Shown here one piece after another: positions 51,154-62,689 of a DNA stretch of 64,000 nucleotides. Each line of letters starts with the position of its first letter. Within the stretch, counting starts at the first letter, position 1. This stretch comes from Apus apus (Eukaryota; Chordata; Aves; Apodiformes; Apodidae): positions 141,594,858 to 141,658,857 of the forward strand of contig NC_067282.1 of NCBI RefSeq assembly GCF_020740795.1. Direction: 5' to 3'. The position numbers were made by a program, and so were the translations under genes. A model generated the notes under the pieces. The model worked only from the letters and a program-made list of their open reading frames with translations, had not been told where the DNA came from and searched no databases.

Positions 51154-54043
51154 TCATCGCACGAGGCCGCCGCCGCCAATGCGGGACGCGGCCCCGCGCC
51201 TGCGCCGCCAGGGAGCGCGGGGCGGCCTGCGGGGCGGCCCGGGGAACGGCGCCCGGGCGGCGGGCGGGGCCGCGCAGGCGCACGGGGCGCCCTCCTGCCG
51301 GCGAGGGAGGGGCGGGCGCTGCGGAGCGGCGAGGTGGGGGGGGGGGGGGTGCGGGCGGCTGGGCTCCGCGGGGGGCGGTTGCCGTGGCAGGCGGGGCGGG
51401 GCGGCGTTCCCTGGGGAAGGGCCGCATTCCCTGGGGAACGGCCGAACCGGTCCTGCCTGCCGGGAAAGGGCGATCGGCGGGCTCCGGGGGTGGCGGCGGC
51501 TGCCTCTGGGTCCTGAGCAGGCGGCTGGCGGGGGAGTCGGCGTCTCCTGCTGGAAGCGGTGCCTCAGGAACTCCAGGCCGCGCAGCCCTTCCCGCAGGCC
51601 GCCCGGGGTGACAGCACGGAACCGTCCGGGCTGGGAGAGGCCCTGTGACACTCGTGAGCTGTGAAGGGACCCCCCCCACCCACCCAGGGCCACCCCAGCT
51701 GCCAGAGATCCTGCTGAGGGGGGAACAGGCCCCACGGGGCCGGCGCGGAGTGCTCGGGGCCGACGGGCGTGTTCTGGAGCACGGCCAGCACGGGGCGGGG
51801 AGGTGACGGCTGGTGCAGCGCCAGAAGTGATAAAAACTCGGCGGAGGCCGGCTCGAGTGACAGGGCCCACGCACAGGCAGAGACGTGGAGGGGCAACAGC
51901 ACAAAGAACAAGGAAGTTCTTCTGTTGGGTAATGGGAAGCGTCCAAACAATAGGAAAACCGACGTGACATTGAGATCTCAGCTTCTGGAATCCTGTCCTT
52001 GGGGGAAAATGGTGGAAGGACCTAAGCCCGCGTGTTGTACAGCGAGACCAGTCAAAACACTATGGAAACACTACCTTGTTAGGGGACAGCCTTGAACTGC
52101 CACGGAGAACACTTGGCTGATCTGGGGAGTAGTTTGTGTCTCTCTCTCTACGCAGTTAGTGCTTTGCTGATCCACATTTCAATACGCTTGTAGCCACGGA
52201 GAAATTTTAGCCCAAACACTTTGCTGTAAGCAAGACGGTGGAGGCAAAATTATCCCTAAAAAACAGTATGTGAAACGTTTTGATCCCTCATACCCATCAA
52301 CATTAAATACACACTGGCTATTCCTTAAAACTTTGTTTACAAAACTCTGATTCCCTATGGTCTCTTTTAAAAGATGTCACTTCCCCTGCATTCACTAAAG
52401 TCTTTATTATCATAGAAGCAGCAAGGTAAAACATCGCAGCTGCACCGCTACGTGTATTTATGGTTTCTCTCATCAATCAAAATGTATTTTGACAGCCATT
52501 GAGCAGCAGCACAGGGAGAAGCAGCTGCAGCACCTGTTCCAGCTCCACCCCATGCCTGTTGGATCAAGTACTTCCTGCTCCGTCTTTCAGTATTTCATCT
52601 GCAAAATGGCGCTAATTATTTTATAATATTTTGAGCTCTGTTGACAAAGAAAAGATACATGAAAACTGAATGTCATCTTCATCTGTCATTTCCTGTCATC
52701 ATAACTTAACATGTACTCAGCCAATTAAGAGGGAAATTGAGGTAGGAAAACTGTATCATCAAATATTAAATAAAAAGAATTAGGGTGGTTTATTAAAAAG
52801 GGAAGCTGTGCTCTGCCATACACGGCAAAGTATTCATGGAAAAAGACACATTTTACAAAACTGAGTTATGCACTTCCTGGGCATTTATTGATAATTCCTA
52901 GAAATTGTAGCATCACTATAGAGTGTCCATTGCCTTAATTCCATCTCTGAATGTTTTTGTCTTAATACAAATATGCTTTGTGAAAGTTGGCAGGTCATTA
53001 GTTAATTCCACTGTTGTTCTGGAGCAAAAGAGAATTAGTTTTTCTGTAGTAAATGAAGCTGAGACTGGCTAGACTCATCACAGTGAATTGCAGAGGGGCT
53101 GCCTCTTTAAAACCAGGTCTAGATGTCCTCTCAGCCCAAGGAAGGTAATGGCAAAGTACCTGTGCAGCTCCTTGGAGCTGGGAGCGAGGCAGGACTACAG
53201 TTAGCTCCAGCACAGTGACTGTGACAGTCACTAAGTGACACTGGGTCTATCCCACGCCTTCTTTTTGTTGTGGTTGCTGTTCCCCCGGGAGGCAGGACTG
53301 TAATGTGTCTTTGCATGGCAATGCCTCATCAGGCCCATCCCATGTGGCCTCCATGCGCTTGCAGTCATGCGAAGGAGTGACACAACTACGTGGCACTCTA
53401 GGAAGAGCAGCAGACAAATCATGATTCAGAATAAAACTGCCCTAGGGTAAGGAAGAGCCAGGACCTTTTTTCATCTTTTTTTTTCAGGATATGCCTTACT
53501 GCTGCAAGCCTTTAAACTGTTTCATCTCTATTGGCAAACATACTTGACCAGCTCCCATCTGAATTGCCCAGGATGGCTGCCACCATGTGACAGAACCACG
53601 GGGCAGCACTAATGGGGAACGAGCCTGGGGGAGGTATTATCATCTCCCTGCCCCTCCATGAAGGGGCATTCTCAATGCATTCCCTTTCTCATCAGGTCTC
53701 TCTTCCTCTCCCAAGCACTGAGGGCCTGACCCTCACCGCATACTCCCTCACACTGCTGAAGGCTGGTGCTTGCTGCAGCTGCCATGTTCCAAACAGGCAG
53801 AGCTGTTGCTGGTAACAGGGGGCCATCACATCCAGCTTGCTTTGGGCAGGCAGTGTGGAGAGGTAACTGTGACACTTAGAGCAGGTGTCCAACTTGGGTG
53901 TCACAGGGCAGTATTTAGTACCCCATTTTAAGGCTACTGCATTTTATCCCTGCTCATGGAGGAAGAAGAACTTTTGACCCTACTGTTTATTTTCTCTTCC
54001 TCTCCTTGAGGTAATGTAAGCCATGCCTTTTTTGTATCCTAAT

Positions 54044-54063
54044 GAAAAAAAAAAAAAAAAAAG
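54044..54063. repeat. Poly-A tract
   Basis: About 19 A in the ADIPOR2-WNT5B intergenic region. No adjacent retrocopy recognised. Confidence 0.9.
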
Positions 54064-55890
54064 ATTGAAAATGCCATTTAAACAGAGCTAAGGAAGAAGA
54101 GGGTATGTAACAGCTTCAGGCCCTGCAGGAGAATACTGACAATAAGTTGAAGGCATGAACATGTTGTGATCATTGTATCACACTTTTTTTCTTATTGCTG
54201 TTCTTTCAGGATTTACAATGGCTGATTGTGATTCTTTTTGTCCTTTCTGGATTCACCCTATTGGTCACAGAAACCTGTTTTGCTTATCCTTGAGGCTGGT
54301 CATATTTAGACTTCAGACCTAGTATGCTCACAACATGGTCAAGTCCCAAAGCCACCAGCTGTCTACACTGGAGCTGGAGCCACAGGCTACCCACTATCCA
54401 TCAGCCTTTGCACATGGAGCCTTTGCACCTCCCCTGGCAGGGAGTCAGGACATGTCCAGGACACACAAAGGGACCAAGGAGATGGGACACATCACTGTGC
54501 TCCATGGATTAGACATAGCCAGACTCTACCTTTGAGGAGAAGGAGATCCAATATTATGTTCACATCTGCTCACTGTTTGTCGTATGACAGTTCCTTCAGA
54601 GTCTGTCATTCAGTGAACTTGATTTCATAGATTATTTTCTTGAATCTATTTAACTTGAACTGTAGTTAAACAAAAGCTAAAGGAAAGTCAATGACCATAT
54701 AAGCAGTTCTGGAAAACCTTGTGACAGATGCTTGAGAAATGCCTTTCAATTGCTGGAAGCTATTTCCCAAGGTCTCCTTGGAATGTTCCATGTCTGTGTC
54801 AGCTGATGAAAATACTGACTATATTTCTGGAGCCACAGGTGATCAAAATTTGCTTCCAGTGTAATTTAAACCTCCTAGGCTTCTCCTTGGATGGGGTCAA
54901 GTGAGCCAAGAGAGACCCTTGCATGTTTGATTTTATATGACGGAATAAGATCTGCTTCATTTGTACTTTCTCTGGACTACACATGCTCCATGTTTGGGTT
55001 CAACTTGGCTGTTTCCTGAATTGCAAAAAGCAGCAGTCTCTCCATTACACTGAGCTCTGGGTAGGCATAGACTTCTTGGGGACAAAGAATGGGAGCCTTC
55101 AAATTATGCAAATGGCCTAGAGTCCAGTCTTTTTAAGCATAATTAATGTAAAATGAAAGTTTCCGTTTGTTCTGGGATCAACTATTGCTTAGCTTACCTT
55201 GCAGGAGAACGTACTAAGGCCTCATTCATTCACGTTATAACTTATGTATTACTAGCCAGATGGAAAATGATGACAGATTTGCATGCTGTTCTGCTCCGTT
55301 TAGTAGCTGATGTTCACTGACTTGCAATAACCGTGTATTTGCATAGTGCCTTTAACTCCAAAATATTTTAGTTTTACATGACTTACGGGTGGCCATTTCT
55401 ATGAGCCTTGAAATGCAGTGACTTCAGGGTTGGAATGTGGCAGCCTGTTACCAGCACATACTAAAAAATAGCATATTGTGTGAATATCTTATCTGTATGA
55501 ACTCCAAACAGAATTTGAGCAGGCAGGTATTTGATTCAGAAACCAGGCTAACCCCCCTAAGTCTTGCTACAAGATATTCAATACCCGTAAATAAACAAGC
55601 CCCGAGTTCACCTCTCTTTTATAGAACAGTCTTTCCTTCAGCTTTGTGGTGGAGTAGAGCTTTGCTGCAACAAACCCTGCAAGCTCTTGCTGAGCCCCCC
55701 AGCAACCACCTCCAAGCACCTGACCCCCTGAGGTGCTGCTGAGCCTCTTTGTCCCAAATCGAGTGTGTCCCCTCACTATGGGGATGCAGCTGTCCCCCTG
55801 CCAGAGTTAGTGAGCGTAGAGGGTAGGCCTTCAGTTATGTTTTTTTCAGCCATATTTCTCCAAGAGCTTTTCAGAAAGAAGAAATATTCT

Positions 55891-56030
55891 GCTCCTTATT
55901 TTATACAGGAGGAGGCTGGAGGCTAAAATGCAAGGAAATTAAGTAACTTGTTGGAGATTACAAAGCAGATAATCAGCAGAGCTCAGAATCAAGCTTAGCT
56001 CCACACCCCTACATCCCTCTACCACTTTGT
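55891..56030 (+). mobile_element. MIR-like SINE remnant
   Basis: TTATTTTATACAGGAGGAGG, then GGAAATTAAGTAACTTG, GGAGATTACAAAGCAGATAA and GCAGAGCTCAGAATCAAGC. These follow the order of the MIR consensus (ATTTTACAGATGAGG, AGTAACTTGCCCAAGGTCAC, GGCAGAGCTGGGATTC). A copy this diverged is expected for an amniote-age insertion. Confidence 0.7.
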
Positions 56031-56843
56031 GCATCTAACAAGGCACAACTTAAAATCCAGCACTTTTTAACTTTCATGGTAAAGAAGCAGTTCTGCTACA
56101 GCTTTCTGTTTGGCTTTCTTTGCTGTTGTATTAAACCAAACTGGCTGTGCTCTTATTTTATACCTACTACCACCCTAAGGAGGTTCTTTTATGTGTGGGC
56201 ACCATAGAAATTAAGTTTTAAGCTAGAGTTTAGCGGGATTGGATTTTTTGATACAAAGCTCCCAGAAAGTAGAGAAAACTGAAACCTACGTCTTGTAAAA
56301 CTGGGGAGGGGAAGGAAAAAAATCCAACGGTCACTTCTCTACTATAGCTTTATGGTTCCAGTCCAATAGGAACTGCTGGCTCCACCCAGGCTGCCAGAGG
56401 TCCACTGTGCTGGGACAAAAGGCCAAAAATCATCTCTTTTTCCATCCAAACAACATTTTAGGTGGAAAAAGAAGGACATATCCAGGGACACCCAGATGAG
56501 CAGTAGGCTTAACAATGTCAGCTTTTCCACTCCCAGAGTTGTTTACACTCACAAAATTAATTATGGTGCCAAACTGCAAGGAGAGTTGCGACTCCCTGAA
56601 ATGTGTGGTCTGTATTGGGAAGGCCAAATGAAATAATTTTGAATTATTAGACACATTAACAATGCCTGAGGGTGTCATATACAAATAGCTGACACCTTTA
56701 AGTACTGATGCAATAAGGATGGACAAGAACATGAGGTGAGGGTGGTGGGAGGCAAGGTCTTTTTTAGATGTATCCAAGGTAGACTAAGTTTTACTACCGG
56801 GTTAGAAATGTATAGTATCCCAGGAGTGAATAGCTCACACATT

Positions 56844-56902
56844 TGATCCAATCTTGGGCTCAGTCCAGCTCCCACTGAAGTTTAATGGGAGTTGGATCAG
56901 GC
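56844..56902. repeat. Palindromic ancient repeat fragment
   Basis: An inverted pair, CCAGCTCCCACT (56,865-56,876) and AATGGGAGTTGG (56,884-56,895), sits between GATCCA and GGATCAGGCC. It resembles a common old amniote repeat with GATCC...CCCATTGAAGTCAATGGG...GGATC structure. Confidence 0.5.
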
Positions 56903-58599
56903 CACTGCACTCACATTTTTTCCATGCATGGAAAACTATTTCCGTTACTTTGAATTACAATACCACTGGCTTTGGATTTTATATAATAAAATAAATCTAG
57001 GCCACTGTTTATATTCCAAGAAACTGCATTCTGGGATGCCAGCGAATATATTGCCTGTTGGATTAAAAAAAATAAAATAAAAACTAGACACATTGGTTTA
57101 AAAAAACAACAGCTCCTAATTATTAAACATAATTTTTCTTCCTTCTGCTTTTCTGGAGTCCTCAAATATTTAAAGTATGAAAAGTACATATAAATTCTTC
57201 TCTGGTGGTTGAAATGGTGGAATCTGCAAAACTGCAACGCTTTATAAGAAACAGAGGTTTAATATAAACAATAATAATCTTCATGTCTGGCTCTTTGCTT
57301 ATTGGCTTATTTTGTGCATTTTAAAATTTACAGTAAAAAAAGCCCAAAAAACAACAGCCTTGGAATGTCAGTAACAAAGAGGATGTATATTAGCAAACTC
57401 TTACATTTTGGTGACTTGCTCCTCTCGATTATTCTGACTGCAAATGAACTCTGCAGATGCCGAGAGGCACAGGAAATGTCTTGTGCTAGAAGCAGCATTT
57501 GTTCCCTGCTTTATGAATTGGATTCTACTTAAATCCCAACGTGGTAAGACTGATTAGCAGACTTTGGTAATGCCTTCTGCCCTACTACAATTTTATTATA
57601 CTCTTTTATAACCAATGAAAAACACAGAAAATACTTCTATTCATGAATATACACCCATGTTCTGGGAGCAAAGGTATCTGGTTAGCTTATGCTGGGTAAA
57701 AGCATGGCCCCTGGACTCTGAAATACAGGGCAGCAAAAAAAAGACACCTCACCAAAAGAATAAAACAAAACCACACATATACACAAGCAACAGAGGGAAA
57801 GAAATGTCATTGAGGGGTGTTTAATGTTGAAGAGAAACTATACATCTGGGATGGTGACGAGGAGGACTTAATAGAGCTGAACAAGGTGACCACCTGCATC
57901 CACTTCAAAGAGGAAAACCAGCAGAGGTATGAGGAGTGCTTATGCAGTCATGTGCACATGTGCATGCAATGCTTCTTTCTACTGAGAAAACATGACGTAT
58001 ATTGCCTTTACAAACATCCCTGGGCACTGGCAGCTTCTCCTCTATATTAACAAATTAAGTTTCAGCATGGGATTAAAAGGAAAAAAAAAAAATCTCCCTC
58101 ATGGACATAGCCCTGTAGTCTGAGCTGGACAATTTCCCCTTTGCCCAGGCAGTACAGAAGAGCTGGGTGCCGACTTCATGGGGACTCCCAGGCTGCGCAC
58201 TGGTCAGCCACAGGTCACACCTTCCTTCCTCACAACAGCAGGTTGTAAACCTACCTCCACCACATTGTGGTCTATGAAGTCTCCAGGAATGGTTTACAGG
58301 ACTCTGGATTTTAAGCCATATTCTTGAGGAGGAGCCTTGGCTAACCTTTCCTCTAATGCTGAAAAGCCCTTTAGAGGGATCAAGAATTGGTTCCAAATTC
58401 TCCAGTGAGTTTACTGGAGTGACAGGGTTTGAAACTCAAGGTACTAGGACTCAGCCATGTCTGGCTGTAACTTCAGATATGCAATAGCTATGCAAAATGC
58501 TGACATTTACAGATGAGAGAGCAGAAAGAAGCCACTCTTTTCCTTCTTGCTGGCTTTGTCTCTGTAATGAAATAGTATGTGCTTGTGTGCAGGGAGGAC

Positions 58600-58850
58600 T
58601 TCACTTTGTCAGCAGCTCCTCAGCCTCTTCACCCTGACTGAAACATCCAAGGGGAGATGCACCCAAAGGCAAACTCCCCAGCAGAACTGCAGCAATGGCA
58701 AACCAGCCAGCCTGATGGGGGAAATGTCAAAACCAAAATGTCTCTTAAATAAGCTTCTTTAATTATTATCATCATCTGTTTATTTATACAAATATAAAAT
58801 ATATTTATATAGATTTATATAATATAGATTTGTTGCTTTGGTGGCTCTTT
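58600..58850 (-). other. WNT5B: WNT5B 3' untranslated region (extent uncertain)
   Basis: Very AT-rich sequence follows the stop codon. The first AATAAA on the minus strand is at 58,779-58,784, only about 70 bases after the stop. If used, the UTR is unusually short; otherwise it extends further left, beyond what I can define. Confidence 0.35.
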
Positions 58851-59309
58851 TCATTTACAGACGTACTGGTCGACGATCTCTGTGCACTTTTTACACTTGA
58901 CATAACAGCACCAATGGAACTTGCAGTGGCAACGCTCCACCTGGACGCTCTTGAATTGGTCATAGCCCCGTCCGCAGCACATCAGCTCACACCCATCCAT
59001 GCCCTCCGAGGTCTTGTTGCACAGTCGGCCCTGGGTGCCCAGAGAGCCAGTGGTCTCATTGCGCAGGCAATAGTCCGGGCTGGGGTCGACGTAGACAAGG
59101 TCCTCTTGGGTTGGCATGTTGAAACGGTTGTTCACCAGCTCCAGCTTGCCCTTGCGGCTGATCCTCATGGCAGCGGCGCTGTCGTACTTCTCCTTCAGCA
59201 GGTCGCCCACCTTGCGGAAGTCAGCCAGCTGCAGCCAGCAGGTCTTGAGGCTGCAGGAGCCCGACACACCGTGACACTTGCAGGCCACGTCCGCCAGCTT
59301 GTACACGGC
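58851..59309 (-). CDS. WNT5B: WNT5B terminal coding exon (last 152 residues, partial gene)
   Basis: After acceptor CTCCCCGCAG the frame starts in phase 0 with [19 protein letters not shown] and runs 152 codons to TGA (58,851-58,853). This is the C-terminal part of a Wnt, about residues 208-359 if the protein has the usual 359. It has 16 cysteines, including the closing [16 protein letters not shown] block. The acylated serine used for Porcupine palmitoleoylation is the first Ser of CHGVSGSC. N-glycosylation sequons are NET and [12 protein letters not shown] and [14 protein letters not shown] fit WNT5B better than WNT5A (which has SRGKLVQVN, YIDPSPDYCVRN), and the place beside ADIPOR2 agrees. 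WNT5B is a secreted, mainly non-canonical Wnt ligand. The upstream exons lie beyond the window. Confidence 0.93.
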   Translation of the reverse strand, partial: AVYKLADVACKCHGVSGSCSLKTCWLQLADFRKVGDLLKEKYDSAAAMRISRKGKLELVNNRFNMPTQEDLVYVDPSPDYCLRNETTGSLGTQGRLCNKTSEGMDGCELMCCGRGYDQFKSVQVERCHCKFHWCCYVKCKKCTEIVDQYVCK

Positions 59310-61004
59310 CTGCGGGGAGAGGAGTGCAATCAGGCAGAGCTCCGTTTATTCCTGCCGCACTGGCAGCTGGCTGAATTACAGCGAATTCATCACAGTTCAC
59401 AGCTGCTTTCATTATTCCCCAATTGCTGTTGTTTTGCCCTTCAGAAGAGACAAAAGTCTCCCCTTCCTCCGGTTGCAACTGCTGTGTTTTTACTTTCCAG
59501 ATATTTCTATTTCTGGCCATATTGCCTCCGGCATTACCTCCCCACCCCACCTTCCTTTTCCCTGGCAGATTGCTGACTTGTGGGAAAGAAGGAGGGGAAG
59601 AGTCCTCTCTCTGTGGACTCTGGAAATTCCCCAGTCTCACAGAGCAACATGGTATTGCGTGGCTTTGCCCTCAGAGCTATGAAAAGAGAACACATGGGAA
59701 CCTGTCCATTTCCTACCACCTGCACCAGGAACCGATGCTATCGCTGCAGGGATACACCTGCATCCTCTTGACACAAACCCACGGACCCACACCCTTTCCC
59801 TCCATCTCTGCTGAGAGGGGCTCGTTCAGGGACAGTAGCACAGAAAAGACACCGCCTTCCAGGCAGGAGAAAGCAGGGGTGGCGGTACCACGGGCGGACA
59901 CCCCGACCCTGGAGCAGAGCAGCTCACCTCTGAGCCTTCACCGGGCGCCCTCCCTGAGGAGCGAGCGGGGCCCACTCGCGGGCCCTGACCGCAAACCTGC
60001 GCCACCTTGTGCCCAGCCACGTCCCTGCACCCGCAGGGCCTGCGTTCCACACCGCAGAGCCGAGCTCTTTGTGCTGCCTCCTCCCAGGTACCTTTCAGCT
60101 AAGAATTCAGGAGTCTGCGCGGGCTGCAGATGCATCATGCCCCAGCAAATCCGGCATGAAAAATTAACAGATAGTCTTGACAATTCAGGGCGGCGAGCGT
60201 TAAACCCTGAGCAGGGCAAGTGCATGATGTGAAGGGTAACGGTGGTCACTCCCCTCCTCCCTGCGCTAGCTGAGAGGGGAAAGAAAGACTGAGAAACATT
60301 CTAGAATAACAAAGCTCAAAATAAACTGAAAATGCAGGTTGGCTTTGTTCTTTCCATTAATTCAGAGACAGGAACAAGGCTGTGCTGTACATGAGATCCC
60401 AGCAGCGCTCACAGGCTCTGGCAGTTCACAAAGAGAAGAGCTGGCACCCCCTCCCCATCAGAGCTACTCCATGTTACAGCAGCTTACTCCCCAGCCCTCG
60501 CTCCTCATCCTCTCACCATCAGGCTCACATCTGCTCTCCCACGACCATCCCGTGTCCTGCATGTTTGCAAGGCTGTGCCTCTGCCAGATCCCACGTGCCA
60601 AGCAGAGCTGTTTGGCATCAGCTGCAAAATTACCACCAGCAGTATCTGGTGAGGGAGATCAAGGAAAATGAGAAAAAAATAGGATGTTCTGAAGGAGGCA
60701 GCGCTATGTCTTCTAGCTGGTTTTTTTTCTGCTGAAGAAAGCAGCCAAACACTGAGGTTTCTTTTCTGCCTCACTCATTGACACAGAAGAAAGCTCCCCT
60801 GCTCTCTGCATTTGCTTGCCAAGGAGTAGGTGATTACGGCAATCAACCATACTGCAAGCAAAACCTGCTGCCTATGACTACGTTCTGGACCAGCAGTGAG
60901 AGGTCAGAGTTCTACAACAACTGGTTGCTCCGGGTCTAATGTCTAGTGCTTTTGACAGCTAGTGAAGATTCAATTTGGCTTAATGGCTAAATCACATGGA
61001 GGCT

Positions 61005-61032
61005 GATCCAGCTCCCAAGAAAGTCAATGGAG
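61005..61032. repeat. Second copy of the GATCCA-GCTCCCA ancient repeat
   Basis: GATCCAGCTCCCAAGAAAGT followed by CAATGGAG shares the half-palindrome of the copy near 56,870. Short and diverged. Confidence 0.4.
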
Positions 61033-62689
61033 TGAGAACTTAAAACAGAGAAGCTTTAGTTCTGCTCCTCAGAGCTCAATTTACTGAGGCAATCCCTCAC
61101 GGCGCAATGTAACAACTACAGGCTGAGAGTTAAGCACTTGTCTTGGATTGAACTACAACCGTGGAGGACCAACCACACCGTTACTTAAGGATTCCTGCTG
61201 TACTATAACCAGACAGAGCTACAGCTGAATTTCCCGAGCCCCAGACACTTACTATATCCTCACTGTGCTGCCAGCCTGCTTTTTATAAGCTTGTGTTAGC
61301 ACTTTTTGGTTATGGTTCTGTCAAATCCCAGGCCACTCGTGCCTCCCTTGCCCTTGCATGTGTTTTTATAAAGTATTACGATTCTTCCTAATCCCAGGCT
61401 TTGTTCCTTTATAAAAACACTGCAACTTGATCCCCCTCAGCTAATGTCATGGGACTGAGTTCACTCTGACTTGGCTTTAAGCAACTGATGCTCAAAACAT
61501 CTGGCCCATGTGGGTAGTAGCTGTGCTTGGGAATGCAAATGCTACCAGTTATCACAGGTAAGCATGGCGCCACTCAGCCCCCCACAGCCCCCACTATCAA
61601 TGTCCCACAGAAGTAACCATAGCTTCAGCTGCTAAATGGTTCTCCCATTCTCCCCCTTGGCTGCCCGGATGGGGAGAAAGCAGAGGAAATTGGATAATTC
61701 CTCTCTGACCAGGCTCGGGTCAAGGTAAAGAATAACAGACCCCACATGCAGTTCCGAGGGCAGGGTCTGATCGATGGCCATGCCACTTAAGCAGGTTGAA
61801 AACGCCTCTAAATGGAAAGGCTTAAATCCCTTTCCCATAAGCCCAAGTTCTCTTCCAATTCTTTCATTGCAAGGATGGGAATGGGAAGAGAATTAATGGA
61901 GAATTCCTATGTGGTCAATTAGCCAGACACCCTTCCAGGCTCTTCTGGCACTGGTTTGAGTGACTGATGACTGAGGCCTGCCATATGCCGACTGGGTAAA
62001 CAGTGTGGAAGGACTGACCGTCACAGTCCACTGGACAGGGCAACAGATAAGGAAAAGGGGGAAATAAGAGAGGGTAATGGAGACCAATTGTAAGAAAAAG
62101 ACAGATGGAAGGAAAGGACATACCGAGATAACAGCCAAAGACAAACAAACAAGGGCAATAAAGCCAGGAGCCACCACCACAAGGACTCCAATGTGGAGTG
62201 AAGGGGTGATGGGGTCAGGACTGCTTGAAAGATAAAAGACCCCCGATCCCCTCCCGTTCATGTTGTCTTCTTCTTACAACTATGGAGAGCAGGGACAATC
62301 TTCCCTCCTGCTGCCAGAGCTCTTCGGGGTTCAAGGAGAACTTTCACACCCACAGGAAACTGAGTGAGGGGGCATGCCAAAAGTCTGTTTAGAAATCAGA
62401 AAACATCAACTGAAAATACTGGCTGGGAAACTGGGGCAAGGCTCTATGTGGGATGGCACCTGCTGGTCACTTAGCACTGCTCACTGCCGTGTTTCTAGTA
62501 CTCCCTTTTTTCAGCACCAGCTTTCACGAGTATGGAGTTACACATGCACCTTCCTACTTCCAAAACCAGAATCTCAGAATTTTAGGAATGCAGGACTAAG
62601 ATGGGAGTCCCCCTCCTTGGATATTAATACGATCTCTTGCTATTGTAGGCACGTCTTCAAATAGTATTTTCCTTAAATGTATAGAGTGT

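Larger units (their letters stand above)
50690..51650. promoter_or_regulatory. ADIPOR2: CpG-island promoter of ADIPOR2
   Basis: Roughly 1 kb of very GC- and CpG-dense sequence in an otherwise AT-rich region, covering the exon 1 donor. Visible motifs are CCAAT at 51,176-51,180 and a CRE-like TCACGTCA at 51,146-51,153. There is an NRF1-like GCGCAGGCGC at 51,272-51,281, many GC boxes, and a run of 14 or so G near 51,335-51,349. No TATA box is obvious. The island extends well upstream of the presumed start site, so it may also fire in the plus direction; no coding gene is seen there. Confidence 0.8.
51651..58600. other. Intergenic region between ADIPOR2 promoter and WNT5B 3' end
   Basis: GC content falls off after about 52,000. 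No gene is supported. It contains a poly-A tract (54,044-54,063), a MIR-like SINE (about 55,891-56,030) and a small palindromic ancient repeat (about 56,844-56,902). The longest frames (51.0-52.1 kb) come from CpG-island composition. Confidence 0.7.

Noticed and set aside
50969-51970. Several long frames on both strands (up to 274 residues)
   Set aside because: CpG-island composition removes stop codons. The products are Arg/Pro/Gly/Ala-rich and have no domains.
58851-59309. Wnt exon could be WNT5A
   Set aside because: Diagnostic stretches ([23 protein letters not shown]) fit WNT5B, and so does the location next to ADIPOR2.
58830-59576. 248-residue plus-strand open frame over the WNT5B exon
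   Set aside because: It is the antisense shadow of conserved Wnt codons. The minus-strand product is an unmistakable Wnt C-terminus.
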